From Rhizophlyctis rosea (lineage: Eukaryota > Chytridiomycota > Chytridiomycetes > Rhizophlyctidales > Rhizophlyctidaceae), in the NCBI GenBank assembly GCA_027596075.1, contig JADGJC010000652.1:1-12328 (forward strand): a stretch of DNA of 12,328 nucleotides, given 5' to 3'. This document shows positions 1-7,482 of this stretch, one piece after another. The translations under genes were made by a program, and so were the position numbers. Position 1 is the stretch's first letter; every line of letters starts with the position of its first letter. The notes under the pieces were generated by a model. That model was not told where the DNA came from, did no database searches, and was given only the letters and a program-made list of their open reading frames with translations.

Positions 1-6
1 CGTCTC

Positions 7-66
7 ATGTTGAAATTGATAGAACGGATGTTCAAATTGGTCGGGCGTGATGTTGAAATTGATCGG
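7..66. repeat. Degenerate tandem repeat, about 21 bases x 3
   Basis: Three adjacent units begin with ATGTTGAAATTGAT, ATGTTCAAATTGGT and ATGTTGAAATTGAT, at about 7, 28 and 50. The unit length is 21-22 bases, so any reading frame through it would shift by about one base per unit. It lies at the left edge, so the array may continue outside the window. No function is visible. Confidence 0.6.
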
Positions 67-197
67 TCAAAGGAATAATATCTGTCGAGCGGATGATCTT
101 GCTAAAGACTCTTCATTGTGTGCACGATTCCGGGGATCACGCATACTTCCTTCCGGATGTTCTCAAAATACGTGGAGAAGAAAACCCGTAAGCTGCG

Positions 198-662
198 TCA
201 TGTTGAAGTGTTCCCTAGAAGTGCCTTCAAGCCCGCTATTGTATTACTGTTGGGCCTTGTGTCTGTGCTTTCATTTTCATCCATATAACTGAGGAAGACG
301 GAAGGACCGCGGCGAAGATGGTCGACCGGCCGTAATGATTTTAAAAAATCATCTTTAATCATTATTGATTTTCGATCCCCATTGGTTTTCAGCATTCTGT
401 CTGCACTCCAGTCCGATCAAAGTCTTGTCACCAACTTGTTCACTCCGTCTGTATTCATCATACATTTGCCTGCATGTCACTTGCTGAATCATACATGCTT
501 ATGAATTGCGTCTTCTCGTTCAAAAACAGCCGCAATGCCTCAATCCTTGTATCTGCTGCACGAATTGTTGATGTACACGGCTTTGCGAATCACCTCTCGT
601 TTCAAGTCCAGGTCTATAAAGTGTCCTGGGTGAAGACTGAAGAACTCATTGCGACCGTATCA
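198..662 (-). pseudogene. Possible decayed coding stretch, unknown product
   Basis: On the minus strand three consecutive pieces read like protein, but each is in a different frame or interrupted. From about 660 down to 490 there is an open stretch broken by one TGA, with charged, balanced composition (for example LDLKREVIRKAVYINN). From 474 down to about 354, 40 codons are open (MYDEYRRSEQVGDKTLIGLE). From 395 down to 198 a third frame encodes 65 residues starting MLKTNGDRKS. Together they could be one gene broken by frameshifts. I recognise no family, and the plus strand is also open over 474-665, so chance openness is a real alternative. No intron signals were clear. Confidence 0.2.
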
Positions 663-1894
663 TGATGAAGGATAACTCAGCCACCACACATCAAAAAGAA
701 ATGTAACAAAATGAAGTTTCCATTACATTAGGCGGAATGCGAGATCTTTGAATGTTTGGGGAATGCCGTGAGCAGCGGGATATTGAAGGCCTAGGCTTCC
801 AGATGGGGCAGTATCTACGGGTGGTCTTGAGATGGGCGACTTGAAGTGAAAACTGAGGTTGGTAACCACCAGACTCGAGTTATGGCCGCATTCGGACGAT
901 CAAGGTACACCAGCACGTTGAAGTTCTCATACACCGATTCCGAACTTTTTTTGCCAGAATCTGGTATTCTTCTCTACTTCTGGTGCGCCCTCCCCTTGCT
1001 GGTCCACCTCCCGTCTAGTCCCCCCTTCCTATCGGCCTGTTTCAGACCGGAGATTGCGAATGGACGAAGGTTGAAAACAGCAACAGGAGTATACGTGCAT
1101 GCTTTGACCTACGGCAGCCCTATTGCATCCGTCCACTCCCAAGGTCCTTTTTCGGGGACATCCTTATTTTGGTTTGAAGGGAGCATGGTCTTCCCGTCTG
1201 AGAGAAAGCTCACTGGTTAGTCTCATTGAAGAAGTGGGTGATAAAAGAGATGACCAAGGGGAGCGGATATGTTTGCCAAGACCCTTGATCAAGTGGAAGG
1301 CGTTTGCGCGACGAGGTCGAAGAGAGTACCTTTGAAAAGTGGTACAACTTGACTGCAATCAATTCACTATTGAGAAATGCGACTGAAGGGTTTTGCTTGG
1401 ATTTCCCGTTGTCCTCGTTGCTTAGGGTTTTGAGATTTATCAAAATGGAAACTATCATGCTTTTCTTGCCCCTTTGCATGTCATGGCAGATGTACAAACA
1501 AAAAAGATAGGGAGACCGGGATGTCCTGTATCGTCAGTGTGCAGGTGATGCTACTCTTGACATTTCAGTTTCAACATACTGTACTGTATGGCAATGCATT
1601 TACGTCGTGCAATATGACCGCAGTGATCGTCGACAGAAAGAAGAAGGCGGCCGCAATCACCACACGTCCATTGAGATTGGTACGGAATCGTTGATGGGGA
1701 CTACTTTAGTTCACTAAATCCTTTCACGTAATACTGTGACTGATCCTTCCTCTAATGTGTCACGAGCAGGTTATAAACAAGGGCAGCACGACAGGATATC
1801 CGGCATACGTGCTCGGGGAGAAGGGATTTCTGCCCCAATTCCAATGGGATGCCAACTGTGCGTCAATGACTTTAGGGTGACTGCACGTCACTCT
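663..1894. other. Stretch without a supportable gene
   Basis: Several short ORFs overlap here on both strands (for example 846-1220 plus, starting at GTG, and 1304-1510 plus), but none has a convincing start, splice context or recognisable motif. Two pieces read somewhat like protein. One is around 1250-1400 plus, in two frames, with the words LRDEVEESTFEKWYNLTA. The other is around 1770-1880 plus, where GYPAYVLGEKGFLPQFQWD is preceded by an AG that could be a splice acceptor. They may be remnants of decayed genes, but I cannot assign them. Confidence 0.3.
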
Positions 1895-2254
1895 TCACTG
1901 TAAACGACTGGAGGCGGAGAATGGAGCAGTGTCATGGTGGCAGTTATGTTCATTAAAGATCAGGTCGGCCGCAACATCGCGAAAAGGAAATCGGGCACCA
2001 CATATCTGGTCGTCCATTATCTCCATTGTTTGGACGCGATATCTCAAAACCTCCACCGGACAAGCTGAAAAGCAGGGTTCGTGCGAAAGGGGCATACCTG
2101 ATGCATTGAGAACAGGATAAGAATCAGTACGTGGGCATGCAACATGGATTGAATGGGAGTGGGGACCGGCATAAGTACATGCCAGATGATGGTCGCCTTT
2201 CGGACGGTTGGGACACATTTTCCTTTGCGGATAGTTGGACCTCCATTCATCCAT
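1895..2254 (-). CDS. Small hypothetical Cys/His-containing ORF
   Basis: This is the ATG-initiated part, 119 codons, of the longest ORF in the window; the full 177-codon frame to 2428 opens only with TTG. The protein starts MDEWRSNYPQRKMCPNRPKG and has scattered Cys and His residues (a C-x11-C pair near the start, PCFSAC, and NCHHD near the C-terminus). These do not form a spacing I recognise as a zinc finger. There is no signal peptide or membrane segment. About 200 bases upstream on the minus strand is a TATATA-like stretch near 2450. No family is recognised, and with this base composition an open frame of this size could be chance. Confidence 0.2.
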   Translation of the reverse strand: MDEWRSNYPQRKMCPNRPKGDHHLACTYAGPHSHSIHVACPRTDSYPVLNASGMPLSHEPCFSACPVEVLRYRVQTMEIMDDQICGARFPFRDVAADLIFNEHNCHHDTAPFSASSRLQ

Positions 2255-2428
2255 TTTGTAAAGCTTCTCCCTTTCTTGTCTGATGCGCGTTCTTCGTTGC
2301 CACCAAACTATGCCGCATGCGTCTGTGCACCTATTGTGGATGTTGTTGAGCAAGCTCAATGAAGGGAAGGAGATTAAGTCCGGTGGTGGTGCATGCGTTC
2401 GTCTATGACAGCAGCATTGCGTGGTCAA

Positions 2429-2990
2429 ATTCCAAATGCGGTTTCAGAGAAGTATATAATCTTTTCGTTTTGAATTTAGCTGTTTGACTGGGGAATTGAA
2501 GGGAAAAAAAGAGAATGAGGCAAAGTCGCTGAATGCCATTGCCAAGACAGTTGATGTCAAACTTGTCAATGGATGGTTTAGGAAAGCTTAAACGTGAATT
2601 TTGTTATCCACGACTATACATCAAAACGAACATCTGTGTTTGTCAGCGGTATCATTGAGCGTCAACGTGTGCCGTTTCCCGGTGTAGACTTGTGGGGGAA
2701 GAAAGTGTCAGAATGTTCTCCACAAAGATCCAGCCGTCGGACGTTGGGTGGACGTTGGGTGTCCGTGCAAGCGGGAGATCAACAAACCTTGAAGCGATCT
2801 GGATGGGAGAAAGCGGAGGAGCCCTCATTCCGACATCAAAAATGGTCCAAAGTATAGTTCGGTATTGAAGCAAGCAGAAAAGGAAAACCCGGTCCATCAG
2901 AAAAACAATGCATGTCCAGAGAGCATTTAAGTCTTTTAACACTCAGTGTGTCACAACCATTACAACACCTTGTTTCGCCCCTTCCCCCTC
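2429..2990. other. Stretch without a supportable gene
   Basis: Only short ORFs are present (2594-2857 plus and 2652-2942 minus). A plus-strand frame starting at the ATG at 2713 gives about 50 codons of protein-like sequence (for example STNLEAIWMGESGGALIP). It has no recognisable domain and no clear splice sites. The 11-base tandem duplication at 2739-2760 falls inside it. Confidence 0.3.
2739..2760. repeat. Exact 11-base tandem duplication
   Basis: GGACGTTGGGT occurs twice back to back. The unit length is not a multiple of three, so if the surrounding frame was once coding, this duplication would have shifted it. It looks like a simple replication-slippage product. Confidence 0.85.
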
Positions 2991-3157
2991 CTTTAGCACC
3001 ATCCAACTACTCATAGAGCCTGATCCCACCACAAGAAGTACAAGAAACAGTCGAGCCACTGACACATTCTGTATACACAAAGATACATCAACTCATACAA
3101 GCATTACCCGGTTCCTCCATTTCTCCCTTTCGCACCGACCAACTACGGATAGAGTCT
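2991..3157 (+). repeat. Pair of 31-base direct repeats 136 bases apart
   Basis: Positions 2991-3021 and 3127-3157 match at 25 of 31 bases. Both contain the core CCAACTAC followed by two variable bases and ATAGAG. A pyrimidine-rich run precedes each copy (CCCCTTCCCCCTCC and CCATTTCTCC). The spacing of 136 bases is not codon-multiple. They could be remnants of a longer tandem duplication or paired protein-binding sites; the sequence does not decide between these. Confidence 0.6.
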
Positions 3158-3602
3158 TGGATCTCTGTGACATGGCTCGCCCTGGGTAATGAGCAGAAAG
3201 GGGAGCGTCAGGCGCAACTGTGGGAAATCAAAGCTTTAGACAGCATAGGACCGGATGTCCACTCACATCGATGTAGACCATATTGCCGCATTCGCTTGCC
3301 AGAAGCATCAGGGGGAGGAGAGTCATGTTGAAGGCATTGTGAATACTATGCGCCCGTTTGTGGTAATCCAGAGTGCATATTGGAGGATACGAACCTCCCG
3401 TTGGCCGACCTCCCACCCCTGCCTGAGCCCGGGCGTGAGCCCTAGCACGGCGCTGAGATTTGGTGAGTTTGCCAGGTTTCTCCCACCTCAATGCTTCGGG
3501 TTGTTGTTGTGCATTGGTGGCGGCCGTTTGGTTGGGTTTGGGGCTTTGTGGCGGATTCTGTTTGGCGGGTTGTTGTTGTTGGTTGCTTTGGAGGAATCTC
3601 AT
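3143..3602 (-). CDS. Candidate small Gln/Pro-rich basic protein gene with one intron
   Basis: The frame opens at the ATG at 3602 and runs 112 codons to a GTGAGT donor at 3266. A 49-base intron (3218-3266) ends in TTTCCCACAG, and exon 2 continues in phase to TAG at 3143-3145, giving 136 residues. Unspliced, the ORF ends at 3228 (124 codons). The N-terminal half is low complexity: Gln runs (SNQQQQPAKQ, NAQQQPEA), then a basic stretch TKSQRRARAHARAQ that could bind nucleic acid or act as a nuclear signal. A CA/CT-rich leader precedes the ATG on the minus strand, as in many fungal 5-prime leaders. No family is recognised. The 3-prime half is hydrophobic and less convincing, and a short repeat of the 3127-3157 motif overlaps its end. 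Chance ORF remains possible. Confidence 0.3.
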
Positions 3603-4587
3603 CGTTCGAGCGTTTTGGATGATTTTGTGTTGGAGATGGTTTTGTTTTGTTGAGGAAGAATCGAAAGTTCAGGGAAGTGTGGGAAGGTAGTAGTTTGAGT
3701 CATTTGCGGTACGGAGTGTATGGGGCAGAAGAGTCGGAGTGCGATTGAGGTTGAGACGCGATCTTGTTTGTTTACAAAATGACATGTGTCAGTGAGTTTT
3801 ACAAGGGTGGCGGAGCACATGCAACACATACATGATGCATTGATGCCTTGATGCCTTGGTTCATGCGTGAATTCATTGAATCGCAGCATTGGAAATGAGT
3901 GTATTAGAATTCGTACTAGTTGCAGCCCGAGTGCGATGGTCAGTATGCACCATTATAATGCGATAGTGCGATGGGTCATGTCATTCATTTATCGTTGGTT
4001 GGCAGATCGGTGATCTAACCATAGATGTGGCCAATGTAGCCCCTTTTTGGCAGGAATGTGGCTGGGGGTGTGTCACTGTCACACAGGCATGTCCCCCCAA
4101 ACATGCAACACCGCTTTGACAGGTGCTATTTTTGACTTTGACACCATCGCCTTCTCCATCCGCATCTCCTTTCGTATCTTTCAAGTATGGGGTTAGTAAC
4201 GCGTCGGTGCCGTGGGACGGGCCAGGAGGTTGGAGGCGTGTCGCTGTCTACCTGGAAGTAGGTGAGTTACGGGCCTGTGTGACTTGCACTTACTCCCTGG
4301 CTCGGGAACACCCACTTTCAGTGCCCCCACAGTGAATGGCCCACTCACCGAACTGCACCCCCTTTCCGCAGAACGATGCCGACTCAATAAACCACCCCAA
4401 CTGCTAACCGTCGTAGCACCTCTTGACTTATCACCGCCATATTCGTTGCAACTAGCCGTCGGAGCTCCCGAAGATAAAGAAGGTGCCAAGAAAGCTATTG
4501 CAGAGCAGGTCGAGGGCAGCAAGACGAAAGTAGGAAGACAGTTCACAGAGCTTTACACCTCTTCCGGCGAAACAAACACTCTTTCTA
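3603..4587. other. Intergenic stretch upstream of the RPL11 relic
   Basis: No gene is supportable. The left part may be the leader or promoter of the minus-strand ORF starting at 3602. The right part should contain the 5-prime end of RPL11. At 4147-4190 there is a pyrimidine-rich run (for example CGCCTTCTCCATCCGCATCT) followed by an ATG at 4188, the kind of leader ribosomal protein genes often have. The N-terminal exon cannot be recognised after it. A plus-strand frame at 4284-4592 reads like protein in places (GAKKAIAEQVEGSKTK) but not like RPL11. A 10-base word, AGTGCGATGG, is repeated at about 3930 and 3965. Confidence 0.4.
3833..3856. repeat. 8-base tandem repeat, 3 units
   Basis: TGATGCAT, TGATGCCT and TGATGCCT lie head to tail, followed by a degenerate TGGTTCAT. 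This is simple-sequence expansion in non-coding DNA. Confidence 0.75.
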
Positions 4588-4911
4588 GGTGAAAGGCTCA
4601 CCCGTGCCGCCAAGGTGCTCGAACAGCTCACCGGCCTAACAGCCCGTCTATTCCAAAGCCGTCAATTCTTCATCCGTAAATCGCCGTCCACTGCACCGTT
4701 CATGGGCCCAAGGCCGAAGAAATATTGGAGCGTGGCTTGAAGGTCAAGGAGTACGAGTTGTCGAGACTGGTGACTTTGGTTTCGGTATCACCCGAGCACA
4801 TCGACTTGGGTATCAAGTACGACCCTTGCCTTGATATCTACGGTATGTATTGTTATTGCTGTTGATTTGTTCCTTCTAGGTGCGGGCTGCAGTAGGGGGT
4901 GGCGTTGAAGA

Positions 4912-4936
4912 GGGGGTGGGGGTTGGGTGGGCGGGG
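4912..4936 (+). promoter_or_regulatory. G-quadruplex motif in the RPL11 intron
   Basis: Five G-runs of 5, 5, 3, 3 and 4 bases are separated by loops of only 1-2 bases (T, TT, T, C). This satisfies the usual four-tract, three-tetrad definition with very short loops, which favours a stable parallel fold. It lies on the sense strand, so it could form in DNA and in the nascent transcript. Any effect on splicing or replication is inference. Confidence 0.7.
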
Positions 4937-4938
4937 CG

Positions 4939-5061
4939 CGGTGGAGTAAGCGCAGCATATGCAGTAGACGTTGTTGTCAGTGTTGGGCGGTAGAGTGAGC
5001 GCAGCGGACGCAGTTGGGGGCGGTGTTGGGGGTAGGCGGGGTGCGGTGGAGTGAGCGCAAC
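4939..5061 (+). repeat. Degenerate minisatellite, three units of 49-56 bases
   Basis: An 18-base core recurs at 4939-4956 (CGGTGGAGTAAGCGCAGC), 4988-5005 (CGGTAGAGTGAGCGCAGC) and 5044-5061 (CGGTGGAGTGAGCGCAAC), with at most three differences between copies. The spacers between cores share GTGTTGGG-like words. It lies wholly within the expanded RPL11 intron, and a further weak echo (GATGAGCGTAGCGA) follows. Confidence 0.7.
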
Positions 5062-5143
5062 GGGATGAGCGTAGCGAAGGGATGGGGCAGCGTAGCTGGT
5101 TTGATGCGTGGAGCGAAGGCATTGCCAGCGAACCTGGGAAATT

Positions 5144-5172
5144 GCGCGGAGCGCCCAGATGGCGCTTCGCGC
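5144..5172. repeat. 12-bp GC inverted repeat (hairpin) in the RPL11 intron
   Basis: GCGCGGAGCGCC and GGCGCTTCGCGC are reverse complements apart from one G-T wobble and flank a 5-base loop (CAGAT). The stem is almost entirely GC and would be very stable in RNA or extruded DNA. It does not resemble a bacterial terminator, since no T-run follows. Confidence 0.8.
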
Positions 5173-5387
5173 CTGTGTAGCAACAGACAGCATGGACGAC
5201 ATGAGTTGGACGGCAGTGTACATGAAAAGACACCATTTCTCACCAATGACATGAATTAGGTATGGACTTCTAGGTCGTCATGGGCCGTCCCGGGTACCGC
5301 ATTACCCGTAAGAAGCACAAGAGCGGCCGTGTCGGTCCTCCCCACTGTGTTACCAAGGACGACACCATTGCGTGGTTCAAGAAGAGG

Positions 5388-5456
5388 GTATGTGTGAAAT
5401 CGCTTGTCAATTGTCCTTCTCAAAGTTTTATTGGTCTCATGTAATGATCTCCGCAG
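5388..5456 (+). other. Second RPL11 intron, 69 bases
   Basis: The donor GTATGT directly follows the AAG-AAG-AGG codons of FKKR, and the acceptor CTCCGCAG directly precedes TTC-GAC-GCT, so the KKR-FDAIVLNK junction is in phase. Length and signals are ordinary for a fungal spliceosomal intron. Splice sites are still intact even though the flanking exons are broken. Confidence 0.8.
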
Positions 5457-5510
5457 TTCGACGCTATCGTTCTCAACAAAGAAGCGCACGTCGTATCATT
5501 ATCCTCCTAA

Positions 5511-5987
5511 ACGATCGTCGTACGTTGTGGCATTCCACTTGTGGATGTGGCGATTTAGCGGTGGTGTGTGATAAAAACATGATGGAGGCGAGCGGGTACG
5601 CGGCGGTGATGGCTGAGTCGACGCATGAGAGGTCGTGGTTGGCGGAGTATTATGTGGAGGATTCAGACCGGGCCGGTTAGGTGGGAGGCTGGGATTATGT
5701 TTGCGAGGGATGCGGAGAAAGGTTTGTTGTCGTATGGAATTGTGTGATGGGTTTGTGAGGTGAACTAGCTGGCACAGCGACGGACAGGAGCTGGGCGGCG
5801 GGCGGGCGGGGCAACCAAACAGAGCTGAATTCTGCGCGATGCGGTGAACATCTGCTATCAACGTGCATTAACAATTGCTCCTCTTTCCGGGTTGGCACCC
5901 AATCCGAACCCCGTTTTCGTTACGTGAGGCAAAAACCCTGAAACCGCTTCCCCATCGACGCCGAAATCATTGTGTTGAACAAACTAA
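5511..5987. other. Stretch between the RPL11 and coiled-coil relics
   Basis: No gene is supportable. 5560-5780 is G-rich on the plus strand. A possible upstream exon of the next gene lies near 5876-5922: a frame reading SSFRVGTQSEPRFRY ends at a GTGAGG donor, and the putative intron would end at ACTAAG (5987), just before the coiled-coil frame opens. This is tentative. Confidence 0.3.
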
Positions 5988-6567
5988 GCTGACGAATTTG
6001 AGGCACGTCTTGTCGCTGGCTTCTCTTTAAAATGTGACGCTGATGAACACATCCAGGCGATGTCTAAAGAGCTGTCTGATCTGCAAACAGGACATGCAGC
6101 CCTGGTTCGGCGCAACTGCCAGCTTGAAGCAGCCTTGAGCATCGCGGAGGCTTCCGAAAAATCTGTGCTGTCGCGGGTTCAGGAGTTGGAATGCTCTTCT
6201 CCGAGAGCAGGAGGACGTCAATTGTCAGCTGCAAGCACGTATAAGCAGCTCTGAGAGCACCTCAAAGGATTATGCGGAGAGGGTTACGGAGCAGGTTGCT
6301 GGATTGCAGGTACGTATTGCATGGTTCACTGCCCATATTTCGTATTGAACATCAAGCTGCAGGAATTTCTATCCTATGCGACGAAGGAACGCGACGATCT
6401 CCACGAGTGCATATAATGTTTGGTACGAGAACAATAACCGCGAGGAACGAGGTGGGTTATCTTTGCGCAGCATGCGGATGGCAAATCTCAGTGACATTGT
6501 TGACTTCTGCCAGTGGTTGCCGACCTTGGAAGAAATGAAACAACTATGTGTTAGGAAATCGGCATGA
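5988..6567 (+). pseudogene. Broken coiled-coil protein gene with one intron
   Basis: A frame opens just after ACTAAG at 5987 and passes through the ATG at 6060. It reads MSKELSDLQTGHAALVRR and then RNCQLEAALSIAEASEKS, with heptad-like spacing of Leu, Ala and Val as in a coiled coil. Near 6190 the frame must shift by one base to continue as ALLREQEDVNCQLQARIS and AERVTEQVAGLQ. A 53-base intron follows (6310-6362, GTACGT to GCTGCAG) with both sides in phase, then EFLSYATKERDDLHE. A second shift near 6414 leads to YNVWYENNNREERGG and a hydrophobic-acidic tail ending in TGA at 6565-6567. Composition stays protein-like across both breaks, so I read this as one decayed gene. The family is not identifiable, since coiled coils are poor markers of homology. 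Plus orientation matches the flanking relics. Confidence 0.55.
6310..6362 (+). other. Intron of the coiled-coil relic, 53 bases
   Basis: GTACGT donor, TATTGAAC as a possible branch site, and a GCTGCAG acceptor. The upstream exon ends on a CAG codon and the downstream exon starts on GAA in the same phase, so removing it joins AGLQ to EFLSY. Confidence 0.55.
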
Positions 6568-6819
6568 TACATTACCATGCTGGTGAGTATTCCGAATGGT
6601 GCCATCCTTGTTGTCATCACATGCTGTTGCGTGTGTGTGCTTTGTTGGGATTGGACCCAAGTTTGGTGCTTGGGTGTGTGGATGGTTGGGTGGTAGACAT
6701 TTATGGGGAGCATGCAGGATGGCAATGACGGTGGAGGATACGGAGAAGGCATCACGTGCATTTGGGTGGGAGCGAAGCCGCGATCAACGTTTCAGAATGT
6801 CCTGACATTCCATGCGCAG
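6568..6819. other. Spacer between the coiled-coil and zinc-finger relics
   Basis: G/T-rich on the plus strand (6600-6700). A GTGAGT at 6582 could be a leftover donor of the preceding gene. Nothing else is recognisable. Confidence 0.3.
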
Positions 6820-7263
6820 CAAACAAAGCAGAAAGCTCTCCTTCCCTTTCACCTCCCCCCTTCACCACAACGCAACAACACAAGCAAATCCGCTCAACCG
6901 TTCCCGGAGGTCACTCCGTCAAAACGGGCTCCCAGGCAACGCACCGCATCATCCTCTCTAGAGCTTGATTCACCAACAGACATCAAACGGTCACCATTTT
7001 CAGAACCTGTTTCCAGCGGTAGTCGATCACCCTTCTTTGTTACCGAGAGACGCTGCTGGCTCATCGACTGCCCGCAAACGGTCATGCAACATCGTCCACG
7101 CCGTCTGGTACTGCGAAGCGGCAGAGGTCTTTGGGGCTAGAGTAGGATGGAACACCGGGGAGTGGCCAGAAACACGAGAAAATATATTTGTGGGGAGTGT
7201 GATGGTGATTTTTCAATGAGCGGGTATTTGTCGAGGCATCGGATATTTCATACGGTTTTCAAG

Positions 7264-7334
7264 GTGGGAGACATTCTCGTCAAGCGATCGGTATGAATCA
7301 GCATACTCACGTTTCCATTCTTCCCACTTGGTAG
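7264..7334 (+). other. Intron between the two zinc fingers, 71 bases
   Basis: GTGGGA donor after the AAG codon and TTGGTAG acceptor before TTC-TAT. Both sides are in phase. Its removal restores the canonical seven-residue C2H2 linker spacing, which is the main support for this donor over the alternative GTATGA at 7291. Confidence 0.65.
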
Positions 7335-7397
7335 TTCTATATACGTTTTTTGGAAGGCTGCAATAAGCAGTTCTCGAGGGTGGATAATATGATGCAG

Positions 7398-7464
7398 GTA
7401 GCTTTTACGTAGGCTTTCAGGTCATTTTTGATTGGCATTCACCCAACCCACACCACTATCGCAG
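7398..7464 (+). other. Intron inside finger 2, 67 bases
   Basis: GTAGCT donor after the CAG of DNMMQ and CTATCGCAG acceptor. Strict splicing leaves one extra T before CAC-ATG, so the histidine helix is one base out of frame. Either a base was inserted after the acceptor or the splice sites have drifted. Confidence 0.55.
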
Positions 7465-7482
7465 TCACATGCTCAAACGCCA

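Larger units (their letters stand above)
4843..5259 (+). other. RPL11 intron enlarged to 417 bases
   Basis: The donor GTATGT follows TAC-G, and the acceptor AATTAG precedes GT-ATG-GAC, so the split glycine codon of the IYG-MDF junction is intact. A T-rich run ending in TTCCTTCTAG sits only 37 bases in (4879), where a short ancestral intron might have ended had the rest not been inserted. The remaining 380 bases are strongly G-rich on the plus strand and hold a G-quadruplex motif, a degenerate minisatellite and a GC hairpin. Other introns in this window are 45-71 bases, so this one is probably expanded by insertion or repeat growth. Confidence 0.75.
4588..5510 (+). pseudogene. RPL11: Cytosolic ribosomal protein L11 (uL5) pseudogene, introns retained
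   Basis: RPL11 is a 60S subunit protein that contacts 5S rRNA in the central protuberance. Exon A (4588-4842) follows a TTTCTAG acceptor and begins GERLTRAAKVLEQLTG, a hallmark of the family. It then shifts frame near 4642, loses about ten codons between 4660 and 4682, resumes as [17 protein letters not shown], lacks about five codons at 4760, reads [10 protein letters not shown] and [10 protein letters not shown] with an extra C at 4791-4793 between them, and reaches a GTATGT donor at 4843. Exon B (5260-5387) has MDF, then TAG at 5271-5273 where the family has Tyr, then VVMGRPGYRITRKKHK to IAWFKKR. Exon C (5457-5510) gives FDAIVLNK and a short tail ending in TAA. The N-terminal exon is not recognisable. 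Retained introns show a DNA-level copy, not a retrocopy. Confidence 0.9.
6820..7482 (+). pseudogene. C2H2 zinc-finger transcription factor pseudogene, Nrg1-like
   Basis: The N-terminal part (about 6820-7135) is Ser/Pro/Thr-rich and disordered-looking (TPSKRAPRQRTASSSLELDS), with frame changes and an in-frame TAG at 7138. From 7141 the frame reads RKYICGECDGDFSMSGYLSR, then HRIFH. This is a perfect finger, C-x2-C-x12-H-x3-H, with Cys at 7189 and 7198 and His at 7237 and 7249. Splicing out 7264-7334 gives a linker (TVFKFY) of exactly the length of TGEKPY. Finger 2 follows: YIRFLEGCNKQFSRVDNMMQ, where the first Cys is Arg (7344). After a second intron (7398-7464) come His and, four residues on, Arg in place of the last His, but only after a one-base frame slip. 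Paired fingers of the kind SGHLARH then RFSRxDNxxQH are typical of fungal Nrg1/Nrg2 repressors. Lost ligands and broken frames argue for a pseudogene. Confidence 0.75.

Noticed and set aside
335..352. 8-bp inverted repeat ATGATTTT/AAAATCAT with a 2-base spacer, terminator-like
   Set aside because: AT-rich palindromes of this size occur by chance, the loop is too short for a good hairpin, and bacterial-type terminators are not expected in this eukaryotic context.
4284..4592. 102-codon plus-strand ORF just upstream of the RPL11 relic, considered as its N-terminus
   Set aside because: It does not contain the expected N-terminal RPL11 words and runs out of frame into the exon at 4588; a faint likeness (SSGE near 4560 to SVGE) is too weak.
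4853..5252. Three overlapping minus-strand ORFs of 91-127 codons, rich in Pro, Thr and Ala
   Set aside because: They are shadows of the G-rich minisatellite in the RPL11 intron; their content is set by the repeat and has no motif.
5499..5861. 120-codon minus-strand ORF, Pro/Ser/Thr/His-rich
   Set aside because: Composition follows the C/A-rich minus strand, it overlaps the end of RPL11 exon C, and no motif or start context supports it.
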